64,000 nucleotides of DNA, taken from Enterococcus villorum. GTDB taxonomy: Bacteria > Bacillota > Bacilli > Lactobacillales > Enterococcaceae. Below, one piece after another: positions 54,141 to 62,856 of this stretch (the first letter of the stretch is position 1; every line of letters starts with the position of its first letter). The stretch spans positions 112,762 through 176,761 of the forward strand of contig NZ_BJWF01000003.1 of assembly GCF_007990225.1 (NCBI RefSeq), read 5' to 3'. Both the position numbers and the translations under genes were made by a program. The notes below the pieces were generated by a model that worked only from the letters and a program-made list of their open reading frames with translations, was not told the DNA's origin and did not search any database.

Positions 54141-54292
54141 AAGATAACCTCCAGATATTTTCTATGTACCCATCATACACTATTCACAAAAAAAAGAACA
54201 GTTTATTTTATCTGTATTAGTCAAAAAACCATTAGTAATGAAGACTTTCACATACTCTGAAAACTGACATATAACAGGAAAACGTTGTCTTA

Positions 54293-54973
54293 TTACACTG
54301 TTTCAGGTAGTTGCCAATTGATCGGTGTTTCTCCTAAAGCAAGTAGCGCATCATTTGTCTTGGAAAAAGGTCTTGAACCTAAAAATCCTCGATGAGCAGA
54401 CAAAGGACTCGGATGAGAAGAAGTCAAAATAATATGACGACTTTTATCAATCATTTTTATTTTTTCTTGTGCTGGTTTTCCCCATAAAATAAAAACGATC
54501 GGTTTTTGCCTTTCATTTAATTTTTCAATAATTTTATCTGTCAGAATTTCCCAGCCTTTCCCTCTATGTGAATAGGCCTGTCCTTCTCGAACCGTTAGTA
54601 CCGTGTTTAATAATAATACGCCTTGTTCTGCCCATGAAACTAAATATCCATGATGAACTGGCGCAATACCCAAGTCACTTTGTAATTCTTTATAGATATT
54701 ATTTAAAGATGGTGGAATCTTAACACCTGGTTGAACAGAAAATGACAAACCATGTGCTTGATTCCCCCCGTGATATGGGTCTTGTCCTAAAATCACTACT
54801 TTTACTTTTTCATATGGAGTCAATTCCAAGGCTTCATAAATATGATACATATCAGGATGGATCTTTTGCGTGGTATATTCTTTTTTCAAAAAATTTCTTA
54901 AATTTTGATAATATTCTTTTTCAAATTCATCCGCTAAAACATCTTGCCAACTATTATGAATGATTGTTTTCAA
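54293..54973 (-). CDS. ung: Uracil-DNA glycosylase
   Basis: 226 aa, family 1. Catalytic [18 protein letters not shown] (water-activating Asp), FILWGKPAQ, and the leucine loop [18 protein letters not shown] are intact. It removes uracil from DNA. The start is the TTG at 54973 ([13 protein letters not shown]), with GGAGG 8 nt upstream; an in-frame TTG at 54988 overlaps that site. Confidence 0.94.
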   Translation of the reverse strand: MKTIIHNSWQDVLADEFEKEYYQNLRNFLKKEYTTQKIHPDMYHIYEALELTPYEKVKVVILGQDPYHGGNQAHGLSFSVQPGVKIPPSLNNIYKELQSDLGIAPVHHGYLVSWAEQGVLLLNTVLTVREGQAYSHRGKGWEILTDKIIEKLNERQKPIVFILWGKPAQEKIKMIDKSRHIILTSSHPSPLSAHRGFLGSRPFSKTNDALLALGETPINWQLPETV

Positions 54974-55097
54974 CTTTCCCACCTCCAATATTCAGAATAA
55001 CGCACAATTTCTTTCTTAACAAGTGGCAATCTTCGCACTAAGTGATCGTTGAATATGGTAAACTAAGTAGAAGAGAAAGAAAGGAACGATTATACCT

Positions 55098-55967
55098 ATG
55101 ATCAAATTAATTGCCTCAGACATGGACGGCACTTTATTAGACGCACATATGAGTATTTCACCAGAAAATGTGGAAGCTATTCGATTGGCAAATGACGCTG
55201 GTATTGAATTTATGGTAGCGACTGGTCGCAATTATCAAGAAGCACGAGCAGCCTTGGATGAAGCTGGAATTGATTGCGCCATGATTACTTTAAATGGCGC
55301 ACAAGTTTTTGATAAAACTGGAAACTCATTATTTACGGTTCCAATACCAACAATTCAAACAAAGACGGTCTTAGATATTCTTGATGCAAATGACATTTAT
55401 TATGAAGTAGCGACAAATCGTGGACTTTATTCTGAAAGCCAAGCGAAAAGAATTGAAAGCTTTGCTTCAATGATTGGTATCCAGCTTCCCCATTTAACCT
55501 ATAAAATGGCAATTGCTATGGCTTCTGCCTATCTTGAATTGTTGCATATCAATTATACAGATAGTATTCGCGAGTTGCTTCAAGACAAAACAATAGAAGT
55601 ATTGAAAGTGATCTGTTACCATCCTGAAGGCCCTCATGTGTTAGGACCTGTCGGAAAAGAGATTAGTCAGCTAGGTGATTTGGCAGTCACTTCTTCTGGA
55701 CAAAACAACATCGAAATCAATCATAAGAATGCCCAAAAAGGAATTGCTGTGGCACATATTGCCCATGATCGTGGGATTGCGTTAGATGAAGTGATGGCTA
55801 TTGGTGATAATTTTAATGATGTAAGTATGTTGCAAGTAGCTGGTGTCAGTTTTGCCATGGGAAATGCTGAAATTGAAGTAAAAGATTATGCAAAATATAC
55901 GACTGATACTAACCTTGAATTTGGAGTTGGTAAAGCAATTTTGCGTGCTATTTCCGAAAATCTGTAA
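55098..55967 (+). CDS. Cof-type HAD phosphatase
   Basis: 289 aa. HAD motif I DMDGTLLDAH, motif II VATGRNYQEA, motif III Lys region and motif IV AIGDNFNDVSML. A C2B cap domain lies between. Such proteins dephosphorylate sugar phosphates, pyridoxal phosphate or FMN. AAAGGA lies ahead of the ATG. Confidence 0.92.
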   Translation: MIKLIASDMDGTLLDAHMSISPENVEAIRLANDAGIEFMVATGRNYQEARAALDEAGIDCAMITLNGAQVFDKTGNSLFTVPIPTIQTKTVLDILDANDIYYEVATNRGLYSESQAKRIESFASMIGIQLPHLTYKMAIAMASAYLELLHINYTDSIRELLQDKTIEVLKVICYHPEGPHVLGPVGKEISQLGDLAVTSSGQNNIEINHKNAQKGIAVAHIAHDRGIALDEVMAIGDNFNDVSMLQVAGVSFAMGNAEIEVKDYAKYTTDTNLEFGVGKAILRAISENL

Positions 55968-55990
55968 CTTACGAGAAAAGAGGGATAAAG

Positions 55991-56506
55991 ATGTCAGAAT
56001 ATTTCATTCAAGAAAAACATCTCAGTCGTGCCACACGAACTGTTGTCAAAGATGAATCGGGTAAATCCATCTTCTTGATGGTTGGACGCTGGGGAACAAA
56101 AGGTGATGCTCTGTCTCTTTATGCGATGAATGGCAATCTTGTGGCGCACATTAAACAAACGAGTCTTACATTTGGCACTCGTTTTGAGCTTTATAAAGAT
56201 TTTAAAAAAGTGGGAACGATGAAAAAAATTTTTAATTGGCCGGGAGATTTTTATTATATTCGTCGCCTCCATTGGACTGTTCAAGGAGATATTTATAATC
56301 ATCAGTATCAAATTCATCACTTTAATCAACAAATCATGAAAATGGATAAAGCCACACTTTTTACTGGTGATTATTACGTCCTTGATATTCCAATAGAAGA
56401 AAATGCCCCAATCTGTATTTGTATCGCTGCTGTCTTAGACTACTGGTTGTATCGAAAAAACAAAGGCAAAGATACCCCTCTTTCTTATCGCTTAGGTACA
56501 AACTAG
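55991..56506 (+). CDS. LURP-one-related family protein
   Basis: 171 aa, a beta-barrel Tubby-like fold typical of the LURP-one/YxjI family: YFIQEKHLSRATRTVVKDES, FLMVGRWGTKGDALSLY, and ADLDYWLY-like VLDYWLYRK. The function is unknown. GAGGG lies ahead of the ATG. It follows the Cof gene by 23 nt. Confidence 0.8.
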   Translation: MSEYFIQEKHLSRATRTVVKDESGKSIFLMVGRWGTKGDALSLYAMNGNLVAHIKQTSLTFGTRFELYKDFKKVGTMKKIFNWPGDFYYIRRLHWTVQGDIYNHQYQIHHFNQQIMKMDKATLFTGDYYVLDIPIEENAPICICIAAVLDYWLYRKNKGKDTPLSYRLGTN

Positions 56507-56625
56507 CAATTCAAACAGTGATCATTTATATGTAGAAATAACTTCGACAAACTACCGAAACCCTCAAAACAAAAAACAATAAATAAAAAGTAACAGAAAA
56601 TTCGATATAAGAATACACTTATCTG

Positions 56626-56725
56626 CTATAAATCTCCCTCATACAATTGAACTGTTTTAATGGACTGTTTCCGATATTCGCATGGTAATAGTCCATTTTG
56701 TTTTGATCTCTTTCTATTTAATTAG
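56626..56725 (-). pseudogene. IS3-family transposase C-terminal fragment
   Basis: The minus strand encodes RKRSKQNGLLPCEYRKQSIK before a TAG stop. N-G-L-x-P-x-E-Y-R is the usual end of IS3-family orfB transposases. Only about 30 codons remain. It points away from the second remnant that begins about 30 bases further right. Confidence 0.6.
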
Positions 56726-56749
56726 ACTCATTTCTTAGTACATTATTAC

Positions 56750-57480
56750 TTGATTTCTTTTTCAATAGTCAAGGTGTTTTCGCAATGGATGGATGCTGTT
56801 CGTCGCCTCTGCTTCCAGCATAAATTTCGATATGGGTATCGAAAGATCACTGCGTTGATTAACAAGGAATACAAAGTTAATAAAAACACCATACAAAAGA
56901 TTATGCAGAAATATCATTGGAATTGTCGTGTGAAAATGAAGAAACGCAGTAAAGTTTGACAACCTTATACGATTGTCGAGAACAAGCTGAATAGACAATT
57001 TTCTTCAGAAGCCCCTTTAAAGAAATTAGTAACAGACATTACTTATCTGCCTTTTGGTCAAAAACAATTGTATTTATCTTCGATTATGGATTTGTACAAT
57101 GGTGAAATTATCGCCTATACCATCAGTGATAAGCAAGATACATCTTTTGTTCTAGACACACTTAATCAATTGTCCAAAACAACGGATTGTCTATTGCATA
57201 GTGATCAAGGTTCTGTTTATACTTCTTTTGACTACCAGAACCAAATAAAAACAAAAGGCATTACCATGAGTATGTCTCGCAAAGAGACACCCTCAGATAA
57301 TACCTGCATCGAATCGTTTCAGTGATGCATGAAACGTTCTACCTAGATAGGCTTACAAACGAGCCTACATCTATTGTAATAGAAATTGTAAAAGAATACA
57401 TTACTTATTATAATGAAATTCTAATTCAACAAAAACTAGTCTATCGATCACCAATAGACTATCGGAAATCAACAGTTTAA
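56750..57480 (+). pseudogene. IS3-family transposase orfB remnant
   Basis: Starts inside the gene (LCFQHKFRYGYRKITALINK, the helix-turn-helix side of the integrase). There is a TGA at 56957-56959, then continuing KKLVTDITYLPFGQKQLYLSS (first catalytic Asp region), LLHSDQGSVYTS (second Asp) and PSDNTCIESF (Glu). After this the frame shifts near 57320 to give SVMHETFYLDRLTNE and ends SPIDYRKSTV. So it is truncated at the 5' end, with one nonsense codon and one frameshift: inactive. Confidence 0.85.
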
Positions 57481-57484
57481 GAAA

Positions 57485-57572
57485 ATGCTTTTTTATTTTT
57501 ATTACTGTCTCACAATCTTAGGACAGCTCCCTCCGCTCCATCTGAAGGAATCTGCTTTTTTATTTTACATAC
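57485..57572. repeat. Direct repeat at the IS remnant edge
   Basis: TGCTTTTTTATTTT..TACTGT occurs at about 57485-57508 and again at about 57551-57572. The segment between contains TGTCTCACAATCTTAGGACA, which looks like an IS3-type end. The copies may mark the old insertion boundary. Confidence 0.4.
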
Positions 57573-57596
57573 TGTTTCTAAAATAATCAAAAAATA

Positions 57597-58244
57597 TTAT
57601 ATACATCTTGCAGCAAAATAAACTAGTGAAATTGCTAGAGCCCCTACCGTAAATTCTGATCCTGCAACTTCAACGATAAGTTCTGCAACTTCTTTCCAAG
57701 CCTGTTCTTCAATAAGCTTAGCCCAAGCTCCTTTAGCAATTGCTGCAAACGCTGTTCCACCAATAAGATCTTTTATATTATCTTCCATACAACTCAAAAA
57801 ACTTCTTGGCATAATCCCATTAGTAGAAGGGTTTACGTTAGATTGATCGAATTGAGCAACTACTTCTTTCAAAATTTGGTATCCTTTGGAATTAACAGCT
57901 GTATCTCCATAATAACTTTCGACTTTATTGAAATCAATTGCTGTTATGCTTCCAGAAATGTCCCTTACAATAGCATTAGTAAAAATCCATTCAATTTGAT
58001 TGGCAAGTTGTTGAATCTCTGCTTGTTTTTCTACTTGTGGTTTAGCTTTGTAACTTGTAAGCGAATCTTGTAAAATACTTTGAAACTCACTTGTTTGGCT
58101 ATCAGTAACAAAACGACTATTTAATGTACAAACATCTTCGTCAATAGAGTTTTGACTATTTACTTCAGCAGCATAAGCAGCAGTTGGAACCGTTGTAGAG
58201 AATAACATAATTGTTGTAGCGAGAAAAATTGACAATTTTTTCAT
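57597..58244 (-). CDS. Secreted precursor with toxin-like hydrophobic C-terminus (SdpC-like candidate)
   Basis: 215 aa. A clear signal peptide (MKKLSIFLATTIMLF, cleavage near AAYAAEV) precedes a hydrophilic pro-region (about 28-143). The last ~70 residues are small-residue-rich and hydrophobic with two cysteines: SFLSCMEDNIKDLIGG, KGAWAKLIEEQAWKEVAELI, and TVGALAISLVYFAARCI at the very end. A secreted pro-protein with a cysteine-bracketed hydrophobic C-terminal peptide is the plan of SdpC-type killing factors. No sequence-level family match is claimed. GGGTG lies upstream of the ATG. A small membrane protein gene upstream may be its immunity partner. Confidence 0.65.
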   Translation of the reverse strand: MKKLSIFLATTIMLFSTTVPTAAYAAEVNSQNSIDEDVCTLNSRFVTDSQTSEFQSILQDSLTSYKAKPQVEKQAEIQQLANQIEWIFTNAIVRDISGSITAIDFNKVESYYGDTAVNSKGYQILKEVVAQFDQSNVNPSTNGIMPRSFLSCMEDNIKDLIGGTAFAAIAKGAWAKLIEEQAWKEVAELIVEVAGSEFTVGALAISLVYFAARCI

Positions 58245-58270
58245 GGAATGTTCACCCTTTCACCATTTAC

Positions 58271-58284
58271 AGCAAGCGCTTACT
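58271..58284. promoter_or_regulatory. Candidate cre (CcpA) site upstream of the secreted precursor
   Basis: AGCAAGCGCTTACT resembles the catabolite-response element TGNAARCGNWWNCA, with mismatches at the outer bases. It lies 27 bases upstream of the start codon. Confidence 0.35.
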
Positions 58285-58339
58285 TATATATAAACAATAA
58301 CACCATATTTATTTATATACATTAATTTTTAATAAACAT

Positions 58340-58621
58340 TCATCTATATTTCAGTGAAAGAACGGTAAATTTTTTTGCCACAATAAATAACTGAAAAAAC
58401 ATGATAACCATTACAAAAATAAGAGTTAAAAGTTCGTTTACCGACGAAAAACCTTCTATATAAGTATTTTTAATCATGTATACTACTACAAAAATACATA
58501 AAATCAAAACGATTAAATAACTAATCACTCTTAGATAAGAACCTGTTTTGCCTTATAATTTATCTAAAAAACGTAAAAATAAAAATGCAACAACAAAGAC
58601 TACCATTCCGAATAAATGCAT
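58340..58621 (-). pseudogene. Small membrane protein split by an in-frame TAA (immunity candidate)
   Basis: An ATG at 58621 with GGGAGG ahead encodes MHLFGMVVFVVAFLFLRFLD-KL, then TAA (58553-58555). The same frame continues GKTGSYLRVISYLIVLILCI and on to a stop at 58340. Together they make a 93-residue protein with three membrane helices. Alternatively the downstream 62-aa part is translated from a GTG at 58528, but that start has no clear ribosome site, while the 22-aa peptide has a good one. It lies upstream of and in the same direction as the secreted precursor. Confidence 0.6.
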
Positions 58622-58943
58622 AAATATAACCTCCCATATATATTTTGATAATTTCTCTCTATCACTAGACCTCTTATTTTAAGAATCTATTATAATCTTA
58701 ACAAATTACTATGTAAATAAATTTTAAAAAAATGCACTCGTTCGTCGGAATTGATAGTATCCCAGTGTTTTTAGCCTAACAGGAGTTAGTCCGAACATTT
58801 TTGACAAAATTTTTAAACCAAAACAAATTTCTACAACATTGGTGTCTATTATAAGTGTACCCTAAATAGACGATGGACAATCATTGAAAGATCTAGTTGT
58901 CACTTTTCTTTTTAAATGGCAAAAATTTCAATCTTTAAATGGT
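58622..58943. other. AT-rich intergenic region
   Basis: Contains the likely promoter of the small membrane protein gene on the minus strand. No gene is seen. Confidence 0.4.
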
Positions 58944-58989
58944 GAAAAACAAAGAGCGTGAGACCCTATCCTTATCTCACGCTCTTTGT
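58944..58989 (-). terminator. Terminator of the DeoR/HAD operon
   Basis: ACAAAGAGCGTGAGA / TCTCACGCTCTTTGT, perfect 15 bp, loop 11 nt, followed on the minus strand by TTTTTC. It adjoins the HAD stop codon. Confidence 0.9.
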
Positions 58990-59622
58990 CTATTTTTCTA
59001 ACAAATCAAGTATTTCTTGAGGAGAATCAATAATTATATCTACACTTTGAAATTTTTCTATATTTTTGGCTCCCCATTTAGCTAAACCAAATGCTATCCC
59101 ACAAGCTTTCGCACTTTGCATGTCATATAATGAATCACCAATATAAATCGTTTCTTCTTTTTTTATGCCCAATTCATCAATTGCCTTTTGTATGGGGTCC
59201 GGAAAAGGTTTATGCAACTTAGTATCTGAAGCTGTAATTTGTATATCAAAATATAGATTTAAATTAAATCGATCAAACTCATTTTTCATTTCTTCTTTTG
59301 TTTTAGATGTGACAAGTCCTAATTGAATCCCTTTTACATGCAATGTCTGTAATGTTTCTTCTATATGCGGAAAAACTTGAGCATTGTCTGCTAATAAAAG
59401 TACGTTTTCACCCCATTTTGATAAGAGAGTTTTCTCTTCTTCTTCAGTATTTACAAACTTTTTAATAGCTTCTCTTCCAGGAATACCTAAAATATAATGT
59501 AATTCTTTAATCGGGATTTCCTTCTCTAATTCTTCACGCAATGTTTTTTGCAGAGAATGTGTCATAACATATTCTGTATCAATAATCGTTCCATCAACAT
59601 CAAATAATATCGTTTTAATCAT
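58990..59622 (-). CDS. HAD family phosphatase (beta-phosphoglucomutase/PGP-like)
   Basis: 210 aa. Motif I LFDVDGTIIDTEYV, motif II VTSKTKEEM, Lys in KLHKPFPDPIQKAI, motif IV YIGDSLYDMQSAKACG; an alpha-helical C1 cap lies between. It may act on a sugar phosphate. It overlaps the end of the DeoR gene by 8 nt and has AAGGAG upstream. Confidence 0.9.
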   Translation of the reverse strand: MIKTILFDVDGTIIDTEYVMTHSLQKTLREELEKEIPIKELHYILGIPGREAIKKFVNTEEEEKTLLSKWGENVLLLADNAQVFPHIEETLQTLHVKGIQLGLVTSKTKEEMKNEFDRFNLNLYFDIQITASDTKLHKPFPDPIQKAIDELGIKKEETIYIGDSLYDMQSAKACGIAFGLAKWGAKNIEKFQSVDIIIDSPQEILDLLEK

Positions 59623-60385
59623 AGCTATTCTCCTTTGTGTAGATGATTTTGCTCTTTCCTATTCTAACGACTAATTCTTCAGGAATTTTTTTATCAGTTA
59701 TCAAGTAATCAATTTCTTCAAACGAGTAGACAAGGTAATTGTGTGATAAATTAATTTTTGTATGATCACATAGTAATACGATTTTATTACTTTTCTCTCT
59801 AACTGCCTGTTTCATTGCGATATCTTCTTCATGGGCATAATAGATTCCCTGATTATTTATACCCGCACAACTTAAGAAAGAACTATCAAACCGATACTTA
59901 GTTAATTCCCAGATTGGGTATCCACCAGTAACTGAACGGCTTTCTCTGTTTAAAGTTCCTCCAAGAATCGTAGTAGGTATTGAAGTGGTCTTTAAGAATT
60001 GATCGGCAATGTCAATCGAGTTTGTCACAGCTAAGTTTATATTTCTATTCGCTAAATATTGAGGCAAAAGTGAGATTGTGGTCGACACATCTAAATATAC
60101 GGTTTGCTTTTCAAGTAATAGTTTACTTGCTTCTTTAGCAATTTGCTTTTTCACTTGAAGTTCTTGATCTGTTCTTCCTAAATATCCATCTATTTTATTA
60201 AACGAATTTGCTAAACTAATACCTCCATAAGTTCGGATCACAAGGTTACTATCCGTTAACTTTATTGTATCTCGCCTAGCCGTGTCTCTAGAAACACCTG
60301 TGAGTTGCATAATGTCTTGTAAAGTCAATGATTTTTCTTTTTCCAGTCTTTCCATAATTATCATCAATCTTTTTTGTTGATTCAC
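59615..60385 (-). CDS. DeoR family sugar-responsive regulator
   Basis: 256 aa. An N-terminal winged helix (LTLQDIMQLTGVSRDTARRD, about 18-40) is followed by a DeoR sensor domain with QTVYLDVSTTISLLPQYL and SFLSCAGINNQGIYYAHEED. The usual D-x-G-T-T of the ligand site reads DVSTT. The start is a GTG at 60385. It controls itself and the HAD gene; no transporter is linked. Confidence 0.9.
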   Translation of the reverse strand: MNQQKRLMIIMERLEKEKSLTLQDIMQLTGVSRDTARRDTIKLTDSNLVIRTYGGISLANSFNKIDGYLGRTDQELQVKKQIAKEASKLLLEKQTVYLDVSTTISLLPQYLANRNINLAVTNSIDIADQFLKTTSIPTTILGGTLNRESRSVTGGYPIWELTKYRFDSSFLSCAGINNQGIYYAHEEDIAMKQAVREKSNKIVLLCDHTKINLSHNYLVYSFEEIDYLITDKKIPEELVVRIGKSKIIYTKENSYD

Positions 60386-60621
60386 CTATTCAATCCCCTT
60401 CGTAAAAAAATAAGTAATTTTAAGTATATAAATACAATAGCTTAAAATCACTTAAATGTACACTAGTATATAGTGTACAGAAAATTAGTAATTTCTGGAC
60501 ACTCTTTTTAGATACTATAATTTATATGTATTGCTCTATTTTTGTGTTCATAAACTCGTGATTTTATGGACATTTTCTACTTAATTATTTTTTTATAAGA
60601 ATAACCACACAAATGAATACA
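60386..60621. other. Divergent region between deoR and mazE
   Basis: AT-rich, with a palindrome-like stretch ACTAGTATATAGT near 60461-60475, on the deoR side, that could be a DeoR operator. No gene is seen. Confidence 0.4.
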
Positions 60622-60650
60622 TTGTATTTACTTATGACTTATATTATAAT
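60622..60650 (+). promoter_or_regulatory. Promoter of the mazEF-type module
   Basis: TTGTAT (60622-60627) and TATAAT (60645-60650) are exactly 17 bp apart and 30 bp ahead of the antitoxin start, which has GAGGAG. Confidence 0.7.
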
Positions 60651-60680
60651 AGTAATAAATTAAATAGAGGAGTTTTTTTC

Positions 60681-60902
60681 ATGAAAACTAGACGACAAGG
60701 AAATGCAATTGTTTTAACTGTTCCATCTAAGTTCGGAATTAATGAAAATGTTGACTACTTGGCTGTTAAAGGGGACGATGATTCAATCACGTTTATCAAA
60801 AAACAAGCAAATATTTTTGATGAAGCTGCTGCTGCAGGTAAAAAAATCGATGCAAGTTCGGGATTTCCAGATGATAAACCCATTGGAAAGGAAATTCTTT
60901 AA
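60681..60902 (+). CDS. mazE: MazE/PemI-type antitoxin
   Basis: 73 aa. An AbrB-like swapped-hairpin N-terminus (MKTRRQGNAIVLTVPSKF, then VDYLAVKGDDDSITFIKK) binds DNA. The C-terminal acidic tail (DEAAAAGKKIDASSGFPDD) should embrace the toxin. It precedes the toxin by 2 nt, the normal order, and would autoregulate the pair. Confidence 0.88.
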   Translation: MKTRRQGNAIVLTVPSKFGINENVDYLAVKGDDDSITFIKKQANIFDEAAAAGKKIDASSGFPDDKPIGKEIL

Positions 60903-60904
60903 AA

Positions 60905-61261
60905 ATGGATAAACCTAAAGAATTTCCTAAACAAGGAGATATTATAACTATAAATTTCAATCCTAGTACAGGACGAGAAATTCAAAAAAGACGACCAGCT
61001 CTAGTTGTAAGCACCGATAACTATAATCTAGTTACTGGATTAGTAGCTGTTTGCCCAATCACAAGCACAAAAAAAGAACATTTTATTCCACTAAATGAAA
61101 ATCATCAGATAAAAGGTTACGTCAATGCTTTACAAATAAAAACTTTAGACTATAAAGCACGCCACTGGAAAAAAATAGAAAAAGCGACATTGTCGGAACT
61201 TGGAAAGATAGCACAAACAATAAACATGATTTTTAGCTTTTATGCTTTATTGGGAGAATAA
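60905..61261 (+). CDS. mazF: MazF/PemK-type endoribonuclease toxin
   Basis: 118 aa. KQGDIITINFNPSTGREIQKRRPALVVS (conserved R-R-P-A), VAVCPITSTKKEHFIPL and QIKTLDYKAR are the MazF/PemK core. It cuts single-stranded RNA at short motifs when unbound. AAAGGA lies ahead of the ATG. Confidence 0.9.
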   Translation: MDKPKEFPKQGDIITINFNPSTGREIQKRRPALVVSTDNYNLVTGLVAVCPITSTKKEHFIPLNENHQIKGYVNALQIKTLDYKARHWKKIEKATLSELGKIAQTINMIFSFYALLGE

Positions 61262-61295
61262 AAAGCTCATCCTGCTACATAGGGTGAGCTTTTTC
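61260..61295 (+). terminator. Terminator of the mazEF-type module
   Basis: AAAAAGCTCA / TGAGCTTTTT, with a CC/GG pair inside, loop about 10 nt, immediately past the toxin stop. Confidence 0.85.
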
Positions 61296-62010
61296 ATTAC
61301 TTATTTATTTCGAGAAAGATTAGGTATATTTTCACTGAAAACCTATTAGCCTCATAATATGGTCAGGATTTCTAACATTGAATAATGACACAACTAATTT
61401 TTTCTTCTATTGTAGTGTTCATTAACTACTACATTATATTTTCCGTCTTCTAACATTAGTATTTTCGTCGCTAACTCTTTTTTGCCACAATACAACAATA
61501 AGGTTTGTGAATAGTAGTTAACGTAAATCGGATCATTAGAAGATCATATTTTATAACTCTTATTTTATCTAATACTCCTACTAATTTTGATTTTATGGAC
61601 ATTATATTTTTAATAAGAAATAATAAGCCACCATATCATGGTAGCTTAAAAAGAAAAATAGCATCAAATTTAACAAACAAATTGCATTTTTTTGATAGAG
61701 CATGAATATCAAATTTGATTATTAAATTTGCCATTATAAATAGTTATCTAAAAGATAACCAAAACGAGAAGGCTATTAAAACTAATACTACTGTCATTGT
61801 GTCGTACACTACACAAGATATTAGTTTTAACAATTATTATTATAAACTATCAAATGATCAATTATCATTATTTTTAATTATAGTTCAATTCACTTTATTT
61901 ATATTTGGATGATTGCTCTTCTAACCTACCTAACTTTTATTCTCTTTTAAACTGCATATAAAGTCTATAACTATGCTTAAATTCAACACTTGTCCTCTCC
62001 ATTACTTTTT
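61296..62010. other. AT-rich gap without a supported gene
   Basis: About 700 bases. A 65-codon frame at 61715-61912 has no ribosome site. GATTTTATGGACATT occurs here (about 61588) and at about 60560, so a 15-nt repeat flanks the mazEF-type module. Confidence 0.45.
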
Positions 62011-62208
62011 TCATTGTCTCCTCGGACGACAAGAATTGATAATGTTTTTTTCAAAACCATCTTCGTATATGCTGTATCCTTCTTGATTATAGGTAATAAG
62101 TAAATAGCGATCTTTTTTGAATGTAAGAATTTTTAAAGTGAAATATTTCTTGGATTTAAAGTTTTTTTTCAAAAATTGTTTTAATTGCTTTTTATAAATC
62201 ATATTCAT
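62011..62208 (-). CDS. Small basic hypothetical protein
   Basis: 65 aa, very lysine-rich at the N-terminus (KKQLKQFLKKNFKSKKYFTL), then a short beta-like stretch YLLITYNQEGYSIYEDG. Not recognised. It follows the RelE-like gene by 34 nt on the same strand. The ribosome site AAAGG is 15 nt from the ATG, which is weak. It could belong to the same transcript. Confidence 0.4.
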   Translation of the reverse strand: MNMIYKKQLKQFLKKNFKSKKYFTLKILTFKKDRYLLITYNQEGYSIYEDGFEKNIINSCRPRRQ

Positions 62209-62242
62209 TTTATCATGTTCATACCTTTATTGACTTGATAGA

Positions 62243-62560
62243 TCAATAATCTTTACTGCGTCGAATAACAAATTGATTTACTTCTTTATCAAATAATTTT
62301 TTTCGTAATGTTTGACTAATATAAAAAACATGTACTCTCTTGTCATCTATTCTGAAAGCAATTCGAAAATATTCCTTCCCCAAATGGATTTTCATTTCAT
62401 AAATAGCTTGTTTTATAGATAAATTAACAGGCTTGATTCGATAAAAATCATGTGTCAAATACTCATTCACTTTATATCTAATCATTTCTTGATACCTTTT
62501 TGAATGATTTTCAGAGAACATATTCCGAATCGTCTGACTAACTTCGATCTCGTATTTCAT
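62243..62560 (-). CDS. RelE/HigB-like toxin candidate
   Basis: 105 aa. The C-terminal half has the RelE-fold pattern: YEMKIHLGKEYFRIAFRIDD, then RVHVFYISQTLRKK (in HigB and Gp49-like proteins this strand ends in F-x-K-K). The N-terminus MKYEIEVSQTIRNMFS is helical. AAGGA lies upstream of the ATG. No typical antitoxin with a DNA-binding domain is adjacent, so it is either an orphan or paired with one of the small neighbours. Confidence 0.55.
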   Translation of the reverse strand: MKYEIEVSQTIRNMFSENHSKRYQEMIRYKVNEYLTHDFYRIKPVNLSIKQAIYEMKIHLGKEYFRIAFRIDDKRVHVFYISQTLRKKLFDKEVNQFVIRRSKDY

Positions 62561-62670
62561 AACTATTCCTTCTTAATTATACTTATAAATCAGCACATCA
62601 TAGCTATCCTGATTACAAATGAATTATAACAAGAACGAAAAAACAGTAACTATTTTCTATAATATAAAAT

Positions 62671-62856
62671 TTAATCTGGTAAAATGATAAAGTTTTCGTC
62701 GTCTTGATAAACTTTTACTGTATTACCGATAATTGGATAACTATCAAAGTAATCATATGGTACTCGTATGTTTTTGCCATCTTCCACTAATAATACAACA
62801 TTTTCTTTTTCTAACTCTACCACTTTAGCCACTTTATTACTTTTTTCCATTATCAT
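62671..62856 (-). CDS. Small hypothetical protein, beta-rich
   Basis: 61 aa, acidic: VVELEKENVVLLVEDGKNIR then NTVKVYQDDENFIIL. It looks like a small beta-barrel (SH3/DUF3006-like) by pattern only. AAAGGA lies upstream. Its start overlaps the stop of the gene before it by 4 nt, so the two are translationally coupled. Confidence 0.55.
   Translation of the reverse strand: MIMEKSNKVAKVVELEKENVVLLVEDGKNIRVPYDYFDSYPIIGNTVKVYQDDENFIILPD

Noticed and set aside
54277..54290. cre site ahead of pta
   Set aside because: Three mismatches to the consensus; kept only as a remark in the pta entry.
61715..61912. 65-codon frame after the mazEF-type module
   Set aside because: No ribosome site, no recognisable protein features beyond AT-driven Ile/Asn/Tyr content.
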